Shown here one piece after another: positions 1 to 10,795 of a stretch of 64,000 nt of DNA; the first letter of the stretch is position 1; each line of letters opens with the position of its first letter. The notes under the pieces are model-generated. The model was not told the origin of the DNA. It saw only the letters and a list, made by a program, of their open reading frames with translations, and made no database searches. The position numbers were made by a program, and so were the translations under genes. This DNA is from Zopfochytrium polystomum (lineage: Eukaryota; Chytridiomycota; Chytridiomycetes; Chytridiales; Chytridiaceae), in the NCBI GenBank assembly GCA_025765615.1, contig JAIVFJ010000081.1:186001-250000 (forward strand). The letters run 5' to 3'.

Positions 1-677
1 CGGACGTGGGTGGGGGGGAGGATGGCTGGTTGGAAGAGGATGATGGCGGAGTCGACGTTTCTGAAGTGGGAATGGTGGATGGAGATGACGTTGACGACGG
101 AACAGAGGAGGTCAGCGATGACCGAGACGATGACGACTGTGACTGCTGGGACGACGGAGGTTCCGACACGGAGGATGTGGGCGGCGGCAGCGTGCTAGCG
201 GTGGAGCCGCCGTCCTGTCTTCGCTGCAACACAAGCGCAGGTAGGGGGGCGGCCTCAACATCGGCACCACCAACGTTCACAGGGGCTGCAGCCGCCGCCG
301 CCGCGGACACGGGGGTGGTTCCAGACGAGCTGAGCGTGCCGAGCAGCAGCGAAAGCAGCAGCACCAGCACCGGCAGGCCCCCGCGACGAGGGAGCGGAGT
401 GCACGCGGCCAAGGTCGGCGGTGGATGTGCAGCGAAGGGGCATGGCTTAAGCCACATATGTGGGCGGCCGCCGCCGGAAGGGAGAAGAGGAGGAGGAGTG
501 CTTGCTTGCTTGCACGCTTGCTAGCTTGCTTGCTAGCTTGCTAGCTTGCTTCCTTGTTGGAAGGTAGAGGAGATCGCAAGCAGCCGGCCCACCCACCTCG
601 CCTGTGGCTTTTTTCTCCTTCTGTCTGTAAATATGAATACACATGTCGCCACCTCCTTCACTCTTTCTTTCTCTTGG

Positions 678-680
<3 letters not shown>

Positions 681-730
<50 letters not shown>
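681..730. repeat. (TCTG)n microsatellite
   Basis: About twelve uninterrupted TCTG tetranucleotides. The same motif recurs at about 5580-5700 and in the dispersed repeats near 6360-6660. Confidence 0.9.
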
Positions 731-732
<2 letters not shown>

Positions 733-812
733 CGCTTCTCCTTTGTCCAGTCACGTGAGCTCACATGATCGGCCATACAATATCTCTGCTTTGCCTATCG
801 AGGAGGGAGGTG

Positions 813-814
<2 letters not shown>

Positions 815-853
<39 letters not shown>
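815..853. repeat. (GA)n microsatellite
   Basis: About 19 uninterrupted GA dinucleotides, located 60 bases downstream of the ISCA2 stop codon (that gene is on the minus strand). Confidence 0.9.
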
Positions 854-855
<2 letters not shown>

Positions 856-912
856 GCAAAGAGATACGGGGGGGAGCTTAGGAGCCCACTCCTCCTCGCT
901 CGTCAGCGACGG

Positions 913-1873
913 TCAACTGATATTGAATGACGTCTTGCATCCGCATGAGGATTCGGCGTTGGGATTCCCCACGATTTGAAAGGAGCTCCCAATGAGCTCC
1001 TCCACAAACTCCAAAGACGAACCGCTCACGAGGTCCAGAGAAACTTGGTCAATATACACCCTCGCTCCGTCCTTCTCAAAAACACTTAAGAAAAATTTGG
1101 GAGAGTGTGAACAGAGGGGGGTTTCCAGTTGATCGTTAGTTGGTGCAGTGCTTTCAGTGCGGCCAAGGTAAAAAATGCCAAATACGATGCTTCTGCTTAC
1201 ATATCTTCGTCTGCAGGCGGCTCGCTCGTAAGTCCCATGACATATTGGTATCCATGGCAGCCGCCTGCCTCCACACTGACCCGAAACGCCTGTGCCACGT
1301 TGCACTTGCTATTTAGCTCCCTTATTCGCTAAAGTTAAGTTCGATGAGGGTTTTCATAAGTGGCACGAAAAACAAATAAGGAATAAATAGTCAACGGTTA
1401 GCGCCTGCTGCCGTCTTGTGGCACTGCCGAGGAATGGTTGTGTTTTCCTCTTTGCGAGACGCAGGCAACGGCTACGTGGCGATCGTTTGGGCATAGCAAT
1501 TTCCGAGTACCTTGGCGGCGCTGTCTCCGATCGTGATTGATCCGCGAGAAACTGCACCTGCTGTTGCTGCTGCGGCTGCGTCGGTAGCAGCTGGCTTGAG
1601 CGCGGCGGCGGCGGCGGCCGGGTTCGACGCGAATCGCACGGGGGCCATCGAGGCGAACACTCGCCGTGCCGCCGCGCATCTCCGCAAAGGCAGGTGCAGG
1701 TGGTGGTGGTGGTGGTGGTGGTGGTGGTGGTGGGCGAGGGGTGGAGGGATAAACCCGGTCGTCGTCGTTGTCCATGCGGCGGCGGCGGCTGCTGCTGCGA
1801 CGCCCGCTGGTCTCGACGACGACAGCGACAGCGACCGTGTTGCGACTGCGATGACCACCAACGCCGATGGCAT
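913..1873 (-). CDS. ISCA2: Mitochondrial A-type iron-sulfur carrier (ISCA2/IscA family)
   Basis: Three exons: 1873-1511, 1328-1201 and 1084-913 (663 nt, 220 aa). This A-type carrier would act in the mitochondrial matrix in late assembly of [4Fe-4S] clusters. The joined protein has the family core: SITIGDSAAKRIREL, then GGCHGYQY with the first cluster-binding Cys, then EDIVFEKDG, and the C-terminal CGC pair in SSCGCKTSF. The C-terminal wording is closer to ISCA2 than to ISCA1. Introns are 182 and 116 nt with GT-AG ends, and the frame is kept across both. The N-terminus is long and low-complexity (poly-His from a GGT/CCA repeat, then poly-Ala), as can happen in a targeting peptide. The start at 1873 is uncertain. 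An internal Met at 1648 would give a shorter presequence that still precedes the folded domain. It lies head-to-head with TMEM62. Confidence 0.88.
1700..1732. repeat. (GGT)n trinucleotide repeat inside ISCA2 exon 1
   Basis: Eleven GGT units, read as poly-His on the ISCA2 strand. It lies in the presumed presequence, so length changes there would be tolerated. Confidence 0.85.
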
Positions 1874-2069
1874 TTGAGACAGTGTGTGTGGGTGTGTGTG
1901 GGTATGGGTGTGTGTGTGTTTGTGTGTGTGTCTTGTTGGATCGAAGCGGGCGAAAAGTTTTTGTCCCTTCTCTCGCTGGTCCGCACAAGGAGCATCCAAC
2001 GAGTGTGTTTGAATCGACGAGGGCCAAGCCGGAGAACTCCCGTCCCGTCCCGTCGGCTTGCGTTTGACG
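1874..2069. promoter_or_regulatory. Shared ISCA2/TMEM62 upstream region with (TG)n tract
   Basis: Short interval between the divergent starts of ISCA2 (-) and TMEM62 (+). It must hold both promoters unless the downstream ISCA2 start is used. It contains an imperfect (TG)n tract at about 1880-1931. No clear TATA box is visible. Confidence 0.5.
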
Positions 2070-4853
2070 ATGATGACCTCCGTTACTACCGACTGGATTC
2101 TGGTGGCCCTCGCGATTGCCGCATATTTCCAGTTTTGGCGCCTTAACTCAAATGCGTCGGCCTCTCACTCCAAATCCTCCGCCGTCATTTCAAAGCCGCC
2201 GACGGAACGGCCGCCCGCGAACTGGTCGGGGCGGCAGCCTCCTCCTCCCTCGAGCGGCGCAATCGGAGACTCCCCGGATAGCCTGTTCACGTGGATCCAA
2301 ATATCCGACATCCACATTTCCCGGTACCTCCCCAAAGGCGGATTCCCGCATTTCCAGTCGTTTCTGGAGAATGAGCTTCCTCTGGTTGGCCCTGACCTGG
2401 TGATTTTGACTGGCGATCTGGTGGACTCCAAGAGCCAGTCTACTCTGACGTCGGAGCAGTACTTGGATGAGTGGCGTCAGTAGGCCTGGGGGGTGCTCTT
2501 CAATCTTCTGAAGACAATTTTCCAGTCGCCTACCAAGCGATGCTCAACAGGTCCGGTGTCCTGGAGCGACAGGCGTTTTACTTCGACCAAAGAGGCAATC
2601 ACGATTGCTTCAATCTCGGTGACGGTTTTAATGGCAGCGAGTTTGCCAAAATGTCTGCAGTGAGACGCCCCGGCTACGTGTATCACCACCGAAAAACGTT
2701 TGGGACCTACAACTTTGTTGCCCTCGATGCATGGTGTGGCAAGGCTGCATTGCGGTTGTCGTGTTGGGCTCTGCCTGTCGCCTACAGACTCAAACCATTT
2801 CTTCCAGCCCAAACGTAGGAACCTCAAGGCCTTTCAATTTTTTCGGAGTACTCGACAATGCGGATATGAATATCCTTGCTTCCGTAGTCGACAAAGCCGG
2901 CGCCGAAGGCCATAATCACACTTTCGTTGCGACTCACTATCCAACATCAACCCTGATTACCGGATTTGCAAACGACGGCCGCGGAATGAAGGATCTGGCG
3001 CCGAGGGTTTCAATGTGGGTTTGTGGTCACCTGCATCGCCTCGTACTGGATATTGGCAAGAAAATGTATGCTTTCCATGCCTCTTGGAACCTACTCGAAC
3101 TAGAGGTGACACCTTTTTATGAGGCTTCACATCTGTACAGTACTGACAGCATATTTAGTTGAGCGATATGAAAGACAACGCAGTATTTCGTATTGTTGCT
3201 GTTGATCACGACATGATCTCATTCACAGATGAGTATCTGAGTCTCGAGACGATCCCGTCTCCGAGACTCCACAATATTATTGATAGTCCTACAGAGGCAA
3301 ACCCAACGCCTCCGCCTCGGAAACCCTTTAAACCCATAATTCTCGTGACAAATCCCCGAGATGCCCGTTTTGCCAGTCCTGGGAACGAACCTGTCACAAG
3401 AATCCGAAGCTCAAAGTTTATCCGTTTTCTCTTGTGGTCAGAGACTCCGGTCGCTCCGGAGGACATTCGCTTGTCTTTCGATGGTCAAGTTGCAACTTCT
3501 TCATCGGGCGAACCACTTCAACCTATGCCAAGATTCAAAGGCGACCAGTGGCGGCGCGGTGTGCCTGTCAATGAGACCGGCGAAAACTTTTTGCCCCTTT
3601 GGATTCTGCAGTGGAATCCCAGCGTTTTTGACGACGGTTGGGATCACGAGTTAGTTGTCGATGTGATTGGTCGGGACGGAAATAGCGTGCTCGCAAGCAA
3701 GAGAATTGTTTTTCGAGTTGATGGCGCACGCGCGAAGAATGAAGATATGGGATCAGGACTCGGCGGAAAAGTGATCCTGGCGAGATTCAGCCCATTCGTA
3801 CGTGCTTCTTTATAATTTAACCCTGCGTTTACATGCATAGTTAAAGTCTTTTTTCGCCTCCTTCCTTAGCTAAAAAGCTGCTTTGTCTTGGCTCACGTGT
3901 TTCTCACTGCTGCTTTTCTGTTGGCGAGATTATTTGGCGACAAATTCAACCAAAAGGTCACGAGCCACCCCGTGGGCTTAAGGGAAAGAATTCTAGCCGA
4001 TCGCAGTAGGGCTGGGTCGTCTGCACCTTCGGAGTCCGGTGGCGGGGGACAGCAAGTCTTAGCGACGCCTCAGCCAATCGGGAGCAGACCGTACCGTCGG
4101 CTTCGAACACGGACAGGATCCACTCGGGACGGAATGGAGGGGATTCAGCTATGTATCCTCTGGTGCTACTCATCGTTCCTCGACCTTGTAGGCACGCCAT
4201 CATACTTTTACCCGCTTTTTTCGTATCTACTCTATGTGGTGTCCTTCCCATGGTTTTTGGGTTCATTAGTTCCATCAGCCACAGACGACAGCAATCGAAT
4301 CGGAGCTTTTTACACTGTTGGAATATGGTTTTGGAACGACGAGGGATGGATTCCCATGCTAGATACCTGGTTTTACAGCCTCTGGTCCTTGATCTCCCTC
4401 TTCACGCCGTTGATGCTGTACCTTGCTGCGCGAGGAAGGGCATTGCATGAAATCGCAGGGATCCGAGCAAACGGCGCATCTATCGAGCGAAGCGCTTCTG
4501 CCGGGACGGTGCTCCGCATCGCAGTCTTCGCTGCGGAAAAGGTCCTTGTGATACTGTGGCTGTTTGTATCCGTCCGATTTATTAATATGGTCCCCTCATA
4601 CGGAGCGATTACCATATTTACCAGCCCTCCGTTATGGTGGTTTTGGCTTTGGGCTGTAGCGCAAGTGGGGATGATCTGGTGGAACGAGGTTGTATTCAAA
4701 TTCTTTCGACGCGGGAGCCAGTATTCCATCGTGGTGGACGATGCTGAGGAAGGCGAGGAAGACGGGCTGAATCTAACGTTTGGGGAGGCGATCGACAGTG
4801 CGAGCGTGACGGCCCGACGGAGAAATAGATCCAGGGACACTGGGCTCATTTGA
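2070..4853 (+). CDS. TMEM62: TMEM62-like membrane metallophosphatase
   Basis: Five exons: 2070-2475, 2526-2733, 2808-3105, 3159-3797 and 3870-4853 (2535 nt, 844 aa). The introns are 50, 74, 53 and 72 nt with GT-AG ends, and every junction restores the family alignment. After an N-terminal membrane segment (residues about 9-25) comes a calcineurin-like metallophosphatase domain with all metal-binding signatures: ISDIHIS, LTGDLVD, GNHD, ATHYP and CGHLH. A beta-rich middle region follows (starting SFTDEYLS, with ILVTNPRDARF), then several hydrophobic helices near the C-terminus, including PWFLGSLVP and ISLFTPLMLYLA. This order (catalytic domain, middle domain, C-terminal TM bundle) is that of TMEM62, whose substrate is not known to me. 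It is longer than the human protein, mostly through an inserted Ser/Gly-rich loop in exon 5. I chose the first ATG of a doublet at 2070. Confidence 0.9.
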
Positions 4854-5495
4854 CACCACTTGTGAAGTCCGGTGGCCATTTGCAGCTTTTTAAGAATGAG
4901 TACCCATTTCATCCTAGAGTATGCGATACCTTCTTTGTGGAATGATGTCTCACTTGAGGTACCTGCGCCTGAAACTAGGCAAAATGTGGAGAGGTTTCTA
5001 TTGGCGCGAAGGAAGACCAACACATTGGCTGAGGCAACACCTGGGCAGGCAAAAACCCTGAATGTCAGGGCTCATCGCATTCACCACGTTTGAAAGCTTT
5101 TAGAGTTGTCCAAGCTGGGTATTCTTGGCGCCTCAGTTGAACTTTCCATCGCACCTTTCCTTGAAGAAGCGAGGTGTGCCAAATTATGGGGATAGTGGAT
5201 ATGATGATATTGGTGGAACTCTCCAGCAATCTTGAGTCAGTCACATAAAGCTATCCTTATACAGCTTCTTTCTTCATTAGGAAAAACAATCATGCAAGTG
5301 GAATCTGCTTAGACCAAGCATCCTATATTCAAGCTGTTGTTTTGACAGACAACTTAAACTCACAGTCAAGCATTTATTCAATACATCGCCTGAAGCCTTC
5401 AAACCTTTGAAAATACAAGGAAGTTGTTTTTATCTGTCAGTAAAGATCTATATAATAAAAAAAGCAAGGATTTGCAGCTAAACTGATTTTCTAAT
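4854..5495. other. Intergenic, nothing recognised
   Basis: AT-rich stretch downstream of TMEM62. Open frames are short and unconvincing. It probably contains the TMEM62 3' end. Confidence 0.5.
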
Positions 5496-5574
5496 TGCAA
5501 TTAGTGGAGCAGTTTTTTGTCTTTGGTGCCCAATCAAAACTCGGCGGAAAAATCGGAAAAGGAAGGAGCTCAAT

Positions 5575-6320
5575 GCGTTGTCTGTCTATCAGATATGTCT
5601 GTCTATCAGATTGTCTGTCTACCTCCCTGTCTGTAGGACTGGCAGTCAGTGGGCTGTCTGTCTCTCTGTCTGTCTCTCTATCGCATCGCTCTCTCTCTCT
5701 CTGTCTCTCTTTCTCTGTTTCTCTCCCTGTCTCTCTGTCTCTGTCTCTCACTCTGTCTCTCTCCCTGTCTCTCTCCCGCTCTCTCTCTCTCTCTCTCTGC
5801 CTCTGGCTCTCTCTCCCTGTCCTGCTTTCTCTCACACTCTCTCTCTCCCTGCCACACACACACACACACACTCTCTCTCTCTCTCTCCTCTCTTTCGAGC
5901 GGGGGGGTTGAGGGGGGGCGGCAGCCCCCCACCGGGGGGCTCAGGGGGTGGGAGCCCCCTGACTCAAAAACATATTTTCCTCTGTCTCTCTGTCTCTTCC
6001 TTATCTCTCTATCTGTTTCACTGCCTCTGTCTCTGTCCCTCCCTGCAGTTCTTGGTTACTTTCTCGCTTGGGGGTGGGGCGACTCTGACCATCTCATTGG
6101 AGGCAGACCAACCCATCAGACAAGGCAGCTGCAAGCATCTCGACGCAACCACAGGAAGGTGTCAGGATAGACAAGTGAGGCGTCTCTTTCTCTCTCTCTA
6201 TCTCTCTTGATCGATTGAGCAGGGGTGGAGGGGGGTGGGGAGCCTGACTGAAAAAACAATCCAGCTTCTCTCTCCTCCCTCCCTCCCTCCTGACCTCTCT
6301 CTCTCACTCTCTCTCTTTGC
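5575..6320. repeat. Compound CT/TCTG/CA microsatellite field
   Basis: Long pyrimidine-rich tract with alternating (TCTG)n, (CT)n and a (CA)n patch at about 5852-5870. Two copies of a G-rich segment ending in CCTGACTCAAAAAC or CCTGACTGAAAAAAC lie at about 5900-5975 and 6215-6262, which suggests a larger duplicated unit. Open frames in this field are products of the repeats. Confidence 0.8.
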
Positions 6321-6354
6321 ATTTCAATCATGCTCTAAAAACTAAAAATGGAAT

Positions 6355-6660
6355 GAAGTCAACAGGCTGTCTGTCTATAAGAGTGGCAGTCAACGGGTTG
6401 TCTGTCTATCTCCCTATCTCTGGGAGTGGCACTCAATGGGCTGTGTGTCTTGATATCTATCTCTCTGTCTCTTTGCAGTCAACGGGCTGTTGTCTATCTA
6501 TCAATCAATAACTGCCTCTTTGTTTGAACTAAAGTCAACGGGCTGTTTGTGTTTCTCCCTCTGGGTTCTGTGAGCACTTTGGAGCCAGTGCCCAGCTGAC
6601 TGTTGCATTCAACAGGCTGTCAGTCTTCCTGTTGCAGTCAAATGGGTAGCTGCATGAGCG
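6355..6660. repeat. Dispersed AGTCAACGGGCTGT repeats
   Basis: The sequence AGTCAACGGGCTGTCTGTC, or close variants, recurs at about 6359, 6390, 6430, 6478, 6532 and 6607, with irregular spacing of 30-75 bases. A further copy lies at about 5645. The units share a TCTG/CTAT pyrimidine tail. Confidence 0.6.
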
Positions 6661-7109
6661 GCCAAAGGCTGCAAGGGCAGCACTCAGTTTGTCAGAGGTC
6701 CCAGGTTTGCCAGTGTGGCTGTGCTGAAAGACTGCGACTTCTCTCTCTTTCTGTCCCCCTTTGTCTGTCAGTGTATCAGTGGCTTGGGGCTAACACTCCA
6801 AGCTTTGTTGGTCACTCTCCGCTTGGCCTGCCACACAATGTTCATTATGGCATGCCACTCTCCTTTCAATCCAGGGACAGATTGCCTGTGTGTGGGACAA
6901 CCAATATCCATTGAAGGCTTTGTCTTTAATCATTCTTTCTCTTCTTTTTTTTTATATTTTTGGCAAGGATTGCTTACAAGTTGACAGGCATCCCCTAGTA
7001 TTGCTGCTTCTGGGATGACTGTTGCATCGTGGGTTTCTGATGGTGCATCTGCAGGAATTGCGCATGAGCCATATGTTGACTGTTACATTTCATTTCTTGC
7101 AGTTACACA

Positions 7110-7300
7110 AGCAGCAAAAGCGAAATATGTCTCTATCTTGAGCCAAACTGGGCGATTACATTCAAAAGCACGTCTGCTTAAGCAGTGCCAGTATATTTTA
7201 ATGAAGCAGCAAAAGCGAAATATGTCTCTATCTTGAGCCAAACTGGGCGATTACATTCAAAAGCACGTCTGCTTAAGCAGTGCCAGTATATTTTAATGAA
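7110..7300. repeat. 95-bp tandem duplication
   Basis: A 95-bp unit beginning AGCAGCAAAAGCG occurs twice head-to-tail (7110-7204 and 7205-7299) with essentially no divergence, so the duplication is recent. It lies just upstream of the decayed gene at 7380-9000. Confidence 0.85.
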
Positions 7301-7379
7301 TTCCTGGTGGATTCTTGTTGAGCACGCTGACGTGGCCCACCTGCACATCCTACTATAAGGTCCTTCCTGGAGAAAGACT

Positions 7380-9090
7380 TACTACTCCAATTTGGATCTT
7401 TGAAGAGGAAGAGGGATTATGAAATCCAAAGCCATGAGGTATCGAGTGAGCGACGAAAACAGCCTAAAGCTCAATTTTTGGAGATTGTTGCAATAATTGA
7501 TCAAAACGATGTGGATATGTTTGGTGAAATAGCTGGGATGCCTCAAGTTGATGATGTTGATGATGAATTGGAAGTTGATCTTCTGGATGAAGTTACTGGC
7601 CCACAGACCTTCAGATTGGCACAAGTAGTGGTACTGTGCCAATCGCAAACTTGTCCAACAGGCATCCAGGCAGAATTACAAGTGAATATCCAGAGGAATG
7701 GAGAGGATTCTCCATAAAGAAGCCCATTTTGAAGCCACTCCTCAATTATCCAGGCTTAGACTCTTTATTAGAAGAAGCTCATAGAGAAACAAATGAATTT
7801 GCTGGAAGAGTCCTTGCGAAAGTCGCACTTTCTGAGCAGTTAAGCATTCCCTTTCCATGGGTCACTATCTGTCAAAGACTGGTAGTAGGAGTGATTCATC
7901 ACATTATTCTGGAATACTAGAGACTTTGTTGATAACACCATATTTCAAAGAGCTTTCTGGTGACACCAAACTGGCAAATGAGCTTCACCATCATGCTGTC
8001 TTTGGTGGTGTTACTGATGCAAGGCAAGCCCTTCAAGCTGCAGTATCTAAAAGTTGTCAGTGCGAGAGCACTGTGAAAGAATCCTCTCTGCTTGTTAAAA
8101 AAATGTTTGAAGGAAGTGGAATTGACAGATTATGGAAAACAGACAGCAGCAAAGAAACTGCAACTGAAGCAAGCAGAACCCATCAAGCTCTTCTGAAGCA
8201 GCCAAAAGAGTTGGCAGGAACAATTGCTTTGCTGCAGAGGCTGAGAAAAAAAAACTGTCCAAAGTTGCTGCTATCAGTGGAGAATCAGCGGAATTGGCAA
8301 GACAAATAATTGCTATTCACCAGCAGGCAGCTGCTGTAAGTCAAAGATATCACTATGAGAAAGAAAAGCAGGAAGCATTCAGAGAAATAGTTGAGGAATT
8401 GAGTGGGACAGGTGTTCAGTGGGAATCTCTGCATGACAACCTCTGCCGGATTTGTCATCTTGTGGACTACAAGCTACTCTACAGAAGACTGAAATCCGAA
8501 GATTTTCCAACAGAATCAATGCATCATTAGTGAGTGAGCTGAAGGTGGACTTCTTGGATCTTGCAGAAACAAAGATTGAGGTGAAACACTTCCCTGGACA
8601 AGATCTTCGAGAAGACCTTCATATACCTGCAAAGAATCAATTTGATCCAAGTGGATATCATCTTCTGGAATTCTTCGAGGATGTGCCACATTTAACTTGC
8701 AAACGGCTTGTGTGGAGATTTTTGGATGGAGGTGGCTTTGCAGACCTGAATCCACAGGCTTGGAGAGAAGAAACCAAAGCAGACAGTTCAGTACTTCCTG
8801 AGTCATGGTGGAAGCGTGATGCAATGGATGTTGAGCAAGGGACCTTGTTCTGGAGCCCAGCTGTTCTTGCTGTACTCCAGTCCCTTGGATATGAGTGGGA
8901 GGCTGACTTTGCTCCTATGGTTGGAAAATTTTATGAACCTTTTGACAGACAAGGGCTTTCAAACCATCAGTGAATGTCTGCCTGTCAATCAATTCTTCAG
9001 TTTTTTCGCAGGTCTATTCTTCCTTGTTGTTGAAAAATTCATAATACCTCAGATTCCAAGCGTGGCTTCTCACCCACAAATCAGCAAATG
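7380..9090 (+). pseudogene. Unidentified protein-coding remnant, frameshifted
   Basis: Consecutive overlapping open frames on the plus strand (7400-7717, 7636-7920, 7857-8309, 8294-8530, 8452-8973) appear to be one protein of roughly 500 residues broken by frameshifts, for example near 7860 and 8300. It starts with a lysine-rich segment, then an acidic Asp/Glu run, a Gln/Lys-rich probable coiled coil, and a Trp-rich end (WWKRDAM, LGYEWEADF). I do not recognise the family. Neighbouring repeats suggest it belonged to a mobile element, but a decayed host gene is equally possible. Confidence 0.4.
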
Positions 9091-9550
9091 GCTCAACTTA
9101 CATTGATAGAACCACAGAGAAGAAGCTTTTCTCTTGGAACAATCCTTCAGAGATTTTAGAGGAGGATATTCGCCAGAAGCTCAAGCAAAAGCAGAGATCC
9201 ATGCAAATTGATCCCTCTGTGATGCCAACCCCAACCCCTCAAACCTTGTGCAAGACAAAGGCAAAAGCAATGCAGCTTGTACTTGTTCCAGTCCGAGAAG
9301 CAACTGACACTCCAGATGGAAATAACATGCAATGATGACTTTTTGTGACTGGGGAGGATGTGCTGATGCGAATGTGGGCACAGTGAATTAGGCAAATCAT
9401 CAGATCTTGAATAAACTGGTGGAACAAATTTTTCTGTTTTATTGAAAAAACAACTGGCCAATCAACACCTTTGGCTGGCGACAAATTGCAACTTGGGGGG
9501 TCTGGGTACGCCCCGGCACACTGGCCATAAAAAAAAAAAAAAAAAAACCA
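9091..9550. other. Spacer ending in poly(A)
   Basis: Continues the low-GC character of the preceding remnant and ends in a run of about 20 A at 9528-9547 directly before the LTR-B fragment. It may be the 3' end of a retroposed sequence. No gene recognised. Confidence 0.4.
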
Positions 9551-9552
9551 AA

Positions 9553-9890
9553 CTGTCTGCCTGAGTGAGTGAGTGGAAGGAGTGAATGAAGTGGAGATGT
9601 GTGTTTGTAGGTCCTTCTCCCCAACTGGGAGAGAAAGAAAAACAACTCTGTTATGAATAATTGATACTTGATGATGATATGCACACTATAATAGTTGATA
9701 GGTGAGTGTGACCAGCACAGGGTAAAAACCTCTCCTATATTATCTGCTTGAGCAGAGGAGGAGGAAAACTGTTCACATCAGGTTACTGTTCCACTTAATA
9801 GTCAGAGTATTGGTCAACAGCGCAGCCAGCGCCCAGGTCTGCGTTGGCAGTGGCCTTCTCTCCCCATGGGCATTGTGAGAACGGGCTATT
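9553..9890 (-). mobile_element. LTR-B fragment, minus orientation, degenerate
   Basis: This matches the reverse complement of the 411-bp LTR-B element at 21302-21712. It shares the GAGTGAGTGAGTGGAAGGAG start, the CTCTGTTATGAAT block, CTCCTATATTATCTGC and the CCCATGGGCATTGTGAGAA block. It diverges after about 9890. It is the most diverged of the LTR-B copies here. Confidence 0.8.
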
Positions 9891-10555
9891 TAGATCTGCT
9901 AGATTTTGTCCGTCATAATGCAGCTGGTGACTGGAATGTAGACAGAGCGTCCTGAGGGTGGTCCCATGAAGGCCTGAAGTGACAGCTGGGACAACAGGGA
10001 GCGCATGTCCCTCACTTACTGCAGGGTGGAGACGTCTGTCTTAGGAAGCCCTTCAGCAAAGTGACAGGAAGCCATGGCAGATAGGGTCAAAGACAAAGAA
10101 CAAAGGGGAAAATCCTACACTGCCAGTAAGGCTCGGCGGTTAGCAGGATAAATCGAAGATAGAATAGAGGGCAAATTCCCAATTCTGTCGCAGGTTAGGA
10201 TAAGGTTAGGATAAGGTTAGGATAAGATTAGATATTTCCAACCTTTGGGTTCAAGTTAACCAGGTTTAACCGGAATTTACATAGTAAAATCCAGGTTTGT
10301 CAGGTTAGATTAGGTTAAACCAGGTTGGGGTTTGCAGAATTTTGGGGATTTTGCGTTCAGGGTAGGATCAGGTTAGAGGATTTGTTTTCAGGATAGGGTT
10401 AGGTTCGCCAATGGAACAAGATTATGAAGATTGCCATCAGGCAGTACAGGAAGCACGTTTACTCAGCTGCTGTTCAGAACTCTGCTGTTTGAGACTTTGT
10501 TGGTGAGGCCAAGCGCATCAAATGCCAGAAAGCATTTTCAGATAGGAGCCAGTGT
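9891..10555. other. Intergenic with GGTTAGGATAA tandem repeats
   Basis: Between 10189 and 10235 the 11-bp unit GGTTAGGATAA is repeated about 3.5 times. Further AGGTTAG motifs are scattered to about 10415. Around 10415-10550 there is coding-like sequence (KIAIRQYRKHVYS) that may be an N-terminal remnant of the LINE-B element downstream. Confidence 0.5.
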
Positions 10556-10795
10556 GTGCTTGATCCTCAGATGATGGGTACTTATGATTCTGCACAACCA
10601 TTGGTCATGAGGACGACTGCTACTGATGTCCCAGATGCCACAGCCCTTGAAGAATCAGCTGTTACTGTGCCCAAAGTCCCTCTGAAGCAGTCTGAAGTCT
10701 CCTGGATTAAGAAATTCCAGGTTGAAGAAGCATGCAAGGTTGGCCCCAGGCTTTGCCCCTGGGGAAGACACTCTTTTGGGGAGTTGGTTTCAGTT

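Larger units (their letters stand above)
1..912. other. Region with microsatellites, no supported gene
   Basis: GC-rich left edge. An acidic open frame runs from position 6 to 524 but is compositionally biased and resembles no family I know. Three simple repeats follow: a CTTG/GCTA-rich tract at about 498-552, a (TCTG)n tract at about 681-730 and a (GA)n tract at about 815-853. I see no splice-supported gene here. The left part could be the end of a gene cut by the window edge. Confidence 0.4.

Noticed and set aside
6..524. 172-codon acidic open frame at the left edge
   Set aside because: Composition follows the GC- and GA-rich DNA. Opposite-strand frames are equally open and no domain is visible.
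5491..6331. Several long Ser/Leu- or Arg/Glu-rich open frames
   Set aside because: They are translations of CT/TCTG microsatellites in different frames and both strands.
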